A DNA stretch of 5,019 nucleotides, from the NCBI GenBank assembly GCA_030625995.1, contig DAOUPU010000187.1, forward strand, positions 1 to 5,019, given 5' to 3'. Shown here piece by piece: positions 1 to 5,019 of this stretch; position 1 is the first letter of the stretch, and each line of letters opens with the position of its first letter. The notes beneath the pieces were generated by a model. That model saw only the letters and a list, made by a program, of their open reading frames with translations. It was not told where the DNA came from and made no database searches. The position numbers and the translations under genes are program-made. The stretch is from Flavobacteriaceae bacterium. GTDB lineage: Bacteria; Bacteroidota; Bacteroidia; Flavobacteriales; Flavobacteriaceae.

Positions 1-400
1 GTCCGGGAATAACATCTCCATAGGCCCTTTTTGCTTCTTCGGCAAACCATTCTACATAAGAAGCACCATAAGCAATTTCACCTTTGGCCTCTGCCAATGG
101 CTTTCCTTGCTCAAGGGTTAAAATAGTGCCCAAATCATCAATATTATCAATTTGTAATTGGTACCACCTTTTAAGAAGAATAGAGCGTTCGGTTGCAGAT
201 TTCGATTTCCATGCCGGTAGGGCATTTTCTGCACAATCAATTGCCTCAGAAATGGCAGATCTATCTAAATCGGTAACAGCTGCCAAATGACTTTGGTCAA
301 AAGGATTAACTACATCAAATGTTTCTTTATTTTTTGCTGAAACCCATTTACCATTTATATAGGATTCTTTATGTAGAAGAGATTTGTTCAGGATATTCAT
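1..400 (-). CDS. gabD: Succinate-semialdehyde dehydrogenase (aldehyde dehydrogenase family), N-terminal part, cut by the window edge
   Basis: This is a cytosolic NAD(P)-dependent oxidoreductase expected to oxidise succinate semialdehyde to succinate, the last step of GABA breakdown. Reading leftwards from the ATG at 398-400, 133 codons are present and the frame is still open at position 2. Family-typical pieces visible are the early YINGKWV (residues 14-20), VVNPFD (30-35), and LEQGKPLAEAKGEIAYGASY (96-115) followed by VEWFAEEAKRAYGDVIPG (116-133). This last block is nearly identical in style to E. coli GabD. The family is usually about 480 residues, so roughly the last 350, including the catalytic Cys and Glu, lie outside the window. 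There is no signal peptide. The gene is transcribed away from the two envelope genes and shows no functional link to them. A glutarate-semialdehyde dehydrogenase of the same subfamily cannot be excluded from the N-terminus alone. The start is supported by the usual family length before YINGKW and by stops and non-homologous sequence upstream. Confidence 0.93.
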   Translation of the reverse strand, partial: MNILNKSLLHKESYINGKWVSAKNKETFDVVNPFDQSHLAAVTDLDRSAISEAIDCAENALPAWKSKSATERSILLKRWYQLQIDNIDDLGTILTLEQGKPLAEAKGEIAYGASYVEWFAEEAKRAYGDVIPG

Positions 401-433
401 GATTAGTTACAAACTTTAAATAGGACGATAATA

Positions 434-441
434 CAAATTTA
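434..441 (-). promoter_or_regulatory. Possible Bacteroidota -7 promoter element for gabD
   Basis: On the minus strand this reads TAAATTTG, a full match to the Bacteroidota sigma-A -7 consensus TAnnTTTG, 33 bases upstream of the gabD ATG. I found no TTG at the expected 17-23 base distance upstream (the nearest are about 9 and 33 bases away), so only half of the promoter is supported. In such AT-rich DNA a chance match is quite possible. Confidence 0.35.
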
Positions 442-470
442 ACCAATTTACAATTGAGTGAGTAATTGGT
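442..470. repeat. 7-bp inverted repeat directly upstream of the gabD -7-like element
   Basis: ACCAATT at 442-448 is repeated inverted as AATTGGT at 464-470, with a 15-base spacer. The arms abut the -7-like box at 434-441, a position where a regulator could bind. The arms are short and mostly A/T, there is no following T-run that would suggest a terminator, and the match could be accidental. Confidence 0.25.
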
Positions 471-609
471 AAAACAATAATTAAAGTAATCATCTGGGAG
501 CTTTTTTGTACTTATATCAGTAAGAAATTGAAATTCCCTGTTTACTCTCCTGTATTTTATCTTATCAAAACCCATCATGTTCAATATTAATTTTTTGTAA
601 ACTTATTGT

Positions 610-617
610 CATTTTTG
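610..617 (+). promoter_or_regulatory. Weak -7-like element upstream of the lipoprotein genes
   Basis: CATTTTTG differs from the Bacteroidota -7 consensus TAnnTTTG only at the first base, and lies 74 bases before the ATG at 692. The only TTG nearby (595-597) is 12 bases upstream, closer than the usual 17-23. It is the best candidate I could find on the plus strand of the intergenic region, but it is not convincing. Confidence 0.2.
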
Positions 618-691
618 AGTCTTAATAGAAGGAAATTAAACTAGCCGTATGGAAAGTTTTACTAATGAAATAGTCATAAACCAACTTTTAA

Positions 692-1549
692 ATGTTAAAA
701 TCGACGTTTATATTTTTATTATTTGTTATCACTGCTAGTTGTCAAAAACAAGCTGATAATTGTAGTATTGTGACTAATTTACCAGAGCTTGTTTACGAAT
801 CTTCGGGGATAGAAATACTTGGTTCTAAAGATGATTTTTGGACAATTAATGATGCCGGAAATTCCAATGAGTTATTTTTAATTGATACTACCGGTACAAT
901 TAAGGAGATTGTTAGAGTAACAAATGCAGAAAACAAAGATTGGGAATCATTAGCTAGCAATGGCAAGAATATACTATACATTGGAGATTTTGGGAATAAT
1001 AGTAATTCAAGACGCGATTTAACAATTTATAGTGTAAATCTGAATCAAATTAAAAACAGTACCGTGAATGCTTTAAAAACTACCTTTATCTATGAAGACC
1101 AGAAAGAATTTCCCCCTAATAAGAAGGATAGAAATTTTGATGCGGAAGCATTTATTTATTTGAATAATTACTTTTATATCTTTTCAAAAAACAGAAGTAC
1201 TTCATTTGATGGAACCACAAAGCTTTATAGAATCCCTTCAAAAAGTGGAACTCAAGTAGCTAAACTAATAGGAAAATTTAAAACTTGTTTGGATCCCAAA
1301 AATTGTGCTGTTACCGGAGCAGATATTTCAGATGATGGTAAGTTAGTGGCATTACTCACCCATAATAAGGTTTTTCTGTTTTCAAATTATGAAAGTGATA
1401 ATTTTTTTAATGGAAAATCTCGAATAATAGAACTACCTCACGACTCCCAAAAAGAGGCTATATGTTTCATTAGAAATTCTTTATATATTACAGATGAACT
1501 TGCAAAAAACAAGGGAGGCAAATTATATAAGTTAAAATCTATTAATTGA
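692..1549 (+). CDS. Predicted beta-propeller lipoprotein, SdiA-regulated/phytase-like type
   Basis: The 285-residue protein begins with a lipoprotein signal peptide: a basic start (MLK), a hydrophobic core (FIFLLFVI, residues 6-13) and TASC ending at Cys17, the predicted lipidated residue. The following QKQAD partly resembles the QK-acidic surface-export signal known in some Bacteroidota, so an outer-membrane, perhaps surface, location is possible. The rest looks like a beta-propeller. Short beta-strands alternate with recurring small motifs containing an acidic residue: SSGIEIL (37-43), NDAGN (53-57), NKDWESLA (81-88), YIGDFGNN (96-103), FDAEAF (149-154), TGADIS (208-213) and QKEAI (253-257). 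SSGI...NDAGN...DWE...IGDFGNN is characteristic of a widespread Bacteroidota family of unknown biochemical role, loosely related to SdiA-regulated (YjiK-like) and phytase-like propellers. The enzyme activity, if any, is unknown. The stop is 25 bases before the next gene's start on the same strand, so co-transcription is likely. No clear ribosome site precedes the ATG, as is common in this phylum; the start is chosen because the signal peptide follows at once. Confidence 0.85.
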   Translation: MLKSTFIFLLFVITASCQKQADNCSIVTNLPELVYESSGIEILGSKDDFWTINDAGNSNELFLIDTTGTIKEIVRVTNAENKDWESLASNGKNILYIGDFGNNSNSRRDLTIYSVNLNQIKNSTVNALKTTFIYEDQKEFPPNKKDRNFDAEAFIYLNNYFYIFSKNRSTSFDGTTKLYRIPSKSGTQVAKLIGKFKTCLDPKNCAVTGADISDDGKLVALLTHNKVFLFSNYESDNFFNGKSRIIELPHDSQKEAICFIRNSLYITDELAKNKGGKLYKLKSIN

Positions 1550-1574
1550 ATCGATATAAAACTAATATTTTTAG

Positions 1575-4500
1575 ATGGACGTTATGAAACATCCTATCAA
1601 ATTATTTGTAATCTTAAGTTCTTTGTTTGTTGCATCATGTGCTACCAACAAACTACAAATTAATGATAAGTTAGTCAGTTCATCCACTTCAACAAGTCAT
1701 GAATTGTCTCATTCATTTTATCTTGTGGGCGATGCAGGATATCACAATGTAAATTCTCCTAACCCGGTATTAACTTCATTAAAAAAGCAGTTACAAAATA
1801 AATTAGAAAATACTACGGTATTATTTTTAGGAGATAACATTTATCCAAATGGGATGCCAAAAAAATCTGATTCTGGAAGGGATGCAGCTGAAAACAGTAT
1901 CAATGCACAGTTAGAAAGTGTTAAAGATTTTAGTGGTAAAACAATTTTTATTCCAGGAAATCATGATTGGTATTCTTATGGTTCAAAAGGATTAGAAAGA
2001 CAACAAAAATATATTAAAAATGCCTTGGGGAAGAAATCTTTTTATCCTAAAAATGGATGCCCGATAGAAAAGATAAATATTAACGATGAGGTAGTTTTAA
2101 TTGTTATTGACTCTCAGTGGTATCTGGAAAATTGGGATAACAGCCCTACAATTAACGATAATTGTGAAATTAAAACTAGGGCCATGTTTTTTGACGAATT
2201 AGAGGGGTTAATTAAAAAAAACAGGAATAGAACTACCCTTATAGCTTTACATCATCCGATGTTTTCTAATGGACCTCATGGAGGGCAGTACTCGGCCAGA
2301 CAACATCTTTACCCGTTTGAAAACAATTTTCCTCTTCCAGGAATAGGTTCTCTAATAAATTTAATACGACAAACAGGAGGAGTCTATCTTCAAGACACTC
2401 AAAATATTAACTATCAAATGTTTACAAATCGTATTGTTACGATAGCTCAAGAATCTAATAAAGTTATTTTTGTGTCAGGGCATGAACATAGCTTGCAGTA
2501 TATAAGACAAGATAATATTCCTCAAATTATTAGCGGTTCCGGCTCAAAAGTTTCGGCGACTAAAAATATTGGCAAGGGAGTGTTTTCTTATGGCGGTTTG
2601 GGTTATGTGAGGTTGGATATATTTAGCGATAACTCTTCACAGGCACATTTTTTTACCATTGAAGAAGGATCTGACAGAGAAATATTTAATACACAGATCT
2701 TAGCTCCAACAAACAAATATTATAAAAATTACCTTAAAGATTCTTTAAAAACTTATAGCTCCTCGGTTTACACTCAAGAAGAAATTGATAAAAGCGGAAT
2801 GTATAGATTTTTATGGGGTGATCGTTATAGAAAATATTATGGAACAAATATAGACGCCCAAATAGTAGATCTGGACACACTTTTTGGAGGGTTAAAACCG
2901 GTTAGAAAGGGAGGCGGGTTTCAAACAAGATCTTTGCGCTTAGAAGATGAAAATGGAAGAGAATACGTTATGCGAGCATTGCGTAAAAGTGCATTAAGGT
3001 TTTTACAAGCACAAATATTTAAAGATAAGTACATAGAAGGTCAATTCGAAAATACCGTTGTGCAAAAACGATTGTTAGATATTTTTACCGGAGCACACCC
3101 ATATGTGCCATTGACAATAGGAACATTATCGGATGCAGTTGGTGTTTATCATACCAATCCAAAATTATATTATGTGCCCAAACAAAATGCACTGGGAGGA
3201 TATAATGAAGAGTTTGGAGATGAACTGTATCTGATTGAAGAACGGGCAGCCTCGGGTCATGGAGACCAGTTAAGTTTTGGGCATTCAGATGTATTAATAA
3301 GTACTGACGAATTGATCAAAAATCTGCGTAAAAGTGAAAAATATTTTGTCGATGAAGGTGCTTATATAAAAGCGCGACTATTTGATATGTTAATTGGTGA
3401 TTGGGACAGACACGCAGATCAATGGCGTTGGGCTCAATTTAAACTAAAAGATGGAACATATATGTACAGGCCTGTCCCTAGAGATAGGGACCAGGCATTT
3501 TCTATAATGGGTGATGGCGTATTACTTGGTACTATGACAAGTTTAGAACCAACCTTGCGTTTAATGAAATCCTATAAGGAAGAATTAAAAAGTCCAAAAT
3601 GGTTTAATTTGAAAACAACTCCACTGGATATAGCAATAATTCAAAATTCAATCAAAAATGATTGGGATGAACAGGCAGCTTATATTCAAAGTAATTTAAC
3701 AGATGAGATAATTGAAGATGCCTTTGCAGATATTCCTGATGAGGTCAATGATGAAACTATTGCTGACATTAAGAGAAAATTAAAAGGAAGAAGAGATAAT
3801 CTAAAATCTATTTCTGATTCCTATTATAAAACGATCAATAAATATGTGGTTGTGAGAGGAACCGATAAAGATGATTATTTTACAATTGAAGCTATAGGTA
3901 ATCAACGAACAAGTATTAAGATAAATCGTATTAAAGATGGCAATAAAGAAGAGTTAATTCATAACAGAGTTTATGAAAAAGAATTAACTAAAGAAATTTG
4001 GTTGTATGGACTGGACGACAAGGATACTTTTGAGGTAATAGGTCAACAAGTAATAAAATTAGTAATCGTAGGAGGGCAAAATAGTGATACTTATATGGTA
4101 AAGAATGGAGGCCGAGTTCATATTTATGATTTTAAATCTAAGAATAATGATTTCAGTAATGCGAAAAAAGCTAAGATACATGAGACGGATAAATATTATT
4201 TAAACAGTTACAATTATAAAAAACTCAATCATACTATAAATCAATTTTCGCCTTTTATGGATATTAACCCTGATGATGGATTAGGTCTTGGGTTTGTAAA
4301 TACCCTGACCCATTATGGCTTTAAACGAAAGCCTTTTACATCACAGCATCAGATATTTGGTAAATATTATTCTAGCACCAATGGATTTTATTTGGCTTAT
4401 AAAGGAGAATTTGCGAATATTATTGGGAATACTAACTTATTGATCGAAGGTCTTTATACAAACCCCAATTTTGCAGAAAACTTTTTTGGTTATGGAAACG

Positions 4501-5003
4501 AAACTTTCTACGATGAAAATAATAATCTGGATTTTTACAGAATCAGACAATCCAAATATGGTGGTTCTTTTGGGTTTATGTACAGGGGAAAACAAGGAAG
4601 TAAAATTTATATAAAAAGTGTCTATGAAAGTGTTAAAATAGAAGATACGGGAGATAGAATTTTAAATTCTGAGGTATATGAAGATCTAATATTTTTATTT
4701 AACCAGAATGTATTTGAAAGGAAAAATTTTGTAGGCTTGGAAGCCAATTATTTATTTGAAAATTACAATAATAAAGTTGTGCCGACTTTGGCTATGCGTT
4801 TTGAGTTTGATGCTGGATTTAAAGTGAATACAAAGGAAACTGAAAGGTCTATTTATTATATAAAACCTACTATTGGTTTTATTCATAATCTAAGTCAAAA
4901 TCATAGGTGGGTATTTGCAACTAAAATTGCGTCGCATATTAATTTTGGAGACCAGGAAGATTTAGAAATTTATCAAATGGCATTCCGGAAACAATTTCTA
5001 TAA
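1575..5003 (+). CDS. Large lipoprotein: metallophosphoesterase + kinase-like middle domain + Omp85-type surface-antigen barrel (C-terminus probably truncated)
   Basis: The 1142-residue product has a lipoprotein signal ending VASC with lipidated Cys22; Met4 (position 1584) is an equally good start and gives a more typical MKHPIK opening. Residues 45-350 form a calcineurin-like metallophosphoesterase of purple-acid-phosphatase style, with GDAG (52-55), GDNIY (86-90), GNHDW (128-132), HHP (226-228) and GHEH (302-305), so all metal ligands are present. Residues about 408-660 are a separate domain with GGG (446-448), YVMRALRK (464-471), LYLIEE (551-556), GDWDRH (608-613) and DRDQAF (637-642), a pattern like atypical kinases. 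A beta-rich linker (about 755-855) carries three G/D repeats. From about 885 (PFMDINPDDGLGLGF onward) the sequence is an Omp85/bacterial surface antigen barrel. Relatives in Flavobacteriia, as I recall them, run to about 1200 residues and contain an LRG(Y/F)R motif near the C-terminus. Here the frame stops at FRKQFL just after LEIYQMA, so the end is probably lost. Phosphomonoesterase activity at the outer membrane is likely; the substrate is unknown. Confidence 0.88.
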   Translation: MDVMKHPIKLFVILSSLFVASCATNKLQINDKLVSSSTSTSHELSHSFYLVGDAGYHNVNSPNPVLTSLKKQLQNKLENTTVLFLGDNIYPNGMPKKSDSGRDAAENSINAQLESVKDFSGKTIFIPGNHDWYSYGSKGLERQQKYIKNALGKKSFYPKNGCPIEKININDEVVLIVIDSQWYLENWDNSPTINDNCEIKTRAMFFDELEGLIKKNRNRTTLIALHHPMFSNGPHGGQYSARQHLYPFENNFPLPGIGSLINLIRQTGGVYLQDTQNINYQMFTNRIVTIAQESNKVIFVSGHEHSLQYIRQDNIPQIISGSGSKVSATKNIGKGVFSYGGLGYVRLDIFSDNSSQAHFFTIEEGSDREIFNTQILAPTNKYYKNYLKDSLKTYSSSVYTQEEIDKSGMYRFLWGDRYRKYYGTNIDAQIVDLDTLFGGLKPVRKGGGFQTRSLRLEDENGREYVMRALRKSALRFLQAQIFKDKYIEGQFENTVVQKRLLDIFTGAHPYVPLTIGTLSDAVGVYHTNPKLYYVPKQNALGGYNEEFGDELYLIEERAASGHGDQLSFGHSDVLISTDELIKNLRKSEKYFVDEGAYIKARLFDMLIGDWDRHADQWRWAQFKLKDGTYMYRPVPRDRDQAFSIMGDGVLLGTMTSLEPTLRLMKSYKEELKSPKWFNLKTTPLDIAIIQNSIKNDWDEQAAYIQSNLTDEIIEDAFADIPDEVNDETIADIKRKLKGRRDNLKSISDSYYKTINKYVVVRGTDKDDYFTIEAIGNQRTSIKINRIKDGNKEELIHNRVYEKELTKEIWLYGLDDKDTFEVIGQQVIKLVIVGGQNSDTYMVKNGGRVHIYDFKSKNNDFSNAKKAKIHETDKYYLNSYNYKKLNHTINQFSPFMDINPDDGLGLGFVNTLTHYGFKRKPFTSQHQIFGKYYSSTNGFYLAYKGEFANIIGNTNLLIEGLYTNPNFAENFFGYGNETFYDENNNLDFYRIRQSKYGGSFGFMYRGKQGSKIYIKSVYESVKIEDTGDRILNSEVYEDLIFLFNQNVFERKNFVGLEANYLFENYNNKVVPTLAMRFEFDAGFKVNTKETERSIYYIKPTIGFIHNLSQNHRWVFATKIASHINFGDQEDLEIYQMAFRKQFL
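3470..3496 (+). repeat. Hairpin-forming inverted repeat with a GAGA loop, inside the coding region
   Basis: GTCCCTA (3474-3480) and TAGGGAC (3485-3491) pair perfectly around a GAGA loop of the GNRA class. The stem continues for four more pairs (3470-3473 with 3493-3496) across a single bulged C at 3492. It is much more GC-rich than the surrounding sequence. It lies exactly over the codons for RPVPRDRDQA (residues 632-641), the conserved acidic motif of the middle domain, so the protein sequence may explain it. No T-run follows, so it is not a terminator. Confidence 0.6.
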
Positions 5004-5019
5004 AATAGCCCAGAACATC
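5004..5019. other. Last 16 bases after the stop; +1 frame still open
   Basis: After the TAA at 5001-5003 only 16 bases remain. The +1 frame reads SGNNFYKIAQNI from 4984 to 5019 without a stop. GNN is what relatives of the upstream gene carry at this point in the barrel. The tail may therefore be displaced coding sequence of that gene instead of intergenic DNA. Confidence 0.35.

Larger units (their letters stand above)
401..691. other. Intergenic region between divergent genes
   Basis: This stretch separates the start of the leftward dehydrogenase from the start of the rightward lipoprotein gene, so it must hold the promoters of both. It is strongly AT-rich. A 71-codon open frame on the minus strand covers much of it, but that frame overlaps the gabD start out of frame, resembles no family I recognise and has no ribosome site, so I treat it as chance. 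I see no tRNA, no strong hairpin terminator and no repeat array. The notable items are a -7-like box at 434-441, an imperfectly placed inverted repeat at 442-470, and a weak -7-like box at 610-617. Confidence 0.7.

Noticed and set aside
84..290. 68-codon open frame on the plus strand
   Set aside because: It lies wholly antisense to the well-recognised gabD coding sequence and has no recognisable protein features.
369..584. 71-codon open frame on the minus strand upstream of gabD
   Set aside because: It overlaps the gabD start by 32 bases in another frame, has no ribosome site, resembles no family I know and is rich in Asn, Tyr, Lys and Phe as random AT-rich DNA would be.
627..738. AGAAGGA at 627-633 followed by a 29-codon frame starting at ATG 649, overlapping the start of the lipoprotein gene
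   Set aside because: The spacing of 15 bases is too long for a good ribosome site, the peptide has no recognisable features and Bacteroidota rarely depend on such sites; a leader peptide cannot be shown from this.
793..981. 62-codon open frame on the minus strand
   Set aside because: It is antisense to the propeller lipoprotein gene and is explained as a shadow of it.
1550..1574. Terminator or separate promoter between the two lipoprotein genes
   Set aside because: The 25-base gap is AT-rich with no hairpin and no TAnnTTTG box; co-transcription explains it better.
2214..2221. Run of eight A bases in frame as AAA AAA AAC, a possible slippery site for frameshifting
   Set aside because: The reading frame continues through intact metallophosphoesterase motifs on both sides, no stimulatory structure is seen next to it, and such runs are expected in DNA this rich in A.
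1..5019. Search for CRISPR arrays, insertion sequences, tRNA genes and long direct repeats
   Set aside because: No repeated units with spacers, transposase motifs, terminal inverted repeats or tRNA-like cloverleaf sequences were seen on either strand by eye.

Overview
The window is AT-rich with a short coding vocabulary (many AAA, ATT, GAA and TTT codons). It lacks clear Shine-Dalgarno sites before its genes and encodes two lipoproteins whose family signatures are those of Bacteroidota. The most likely source is a member of the Flavobacteriia or a close relative. That assignment is inferred from gene content and style; no marker gene is present.

Layout: positions 1-400 hold the first 133 codons of a minus-strand aldehyde dehydrogenase of the succinate-semialdehyde dehydrogenase (GabD) type, which runs off the left edge. 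Positions 401-691 are a non-coding region between divergent genes, with a plausible Bacteroidota-type -7 element for gabD and only a weak candidate for the rightward genes. Positions 692-1549 encode a 285-residue lipoprotein that looks like a beta-propeller of the SdiA-regulated/phytase-like kind. After a 25-base gap, positions 1575-5003 encode a very large (1142-residue) lipoprotein. The two rightward genes probably form one transcription unit for cell-envelope proteins and have no evident link to the dehydrogenase.

The large protein is the centre of interest. In order it carries a lipoprotein signal peptide, a purple-acid-phosphatase-like metallophosphoesterase domain with all five metal-binding motifs, and a middle domain. 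The middle domain's GDWDRH...DRDQAF pattern resembles the catalytic loop and metal-binding aspartate of atypical kinases (Fam20, HipA, PI4K, CotH). Next come three short G/D-rich repeats reminiscent of RTX calcium-binding repeats, and then the first part of an Omp85/surface-antigen type outer-membrane barrel. A phosphatase and a kinase-like fold tethered by a barrel at the outer membrane would be an unusual arrangement; the kinase assignment is inference from motifs.

The large reading frame stops at 5003, before the expected rest of the barrel, and the +1 frame stays open to the window edge. This suggests a frameshift or sequence error close to the right end.
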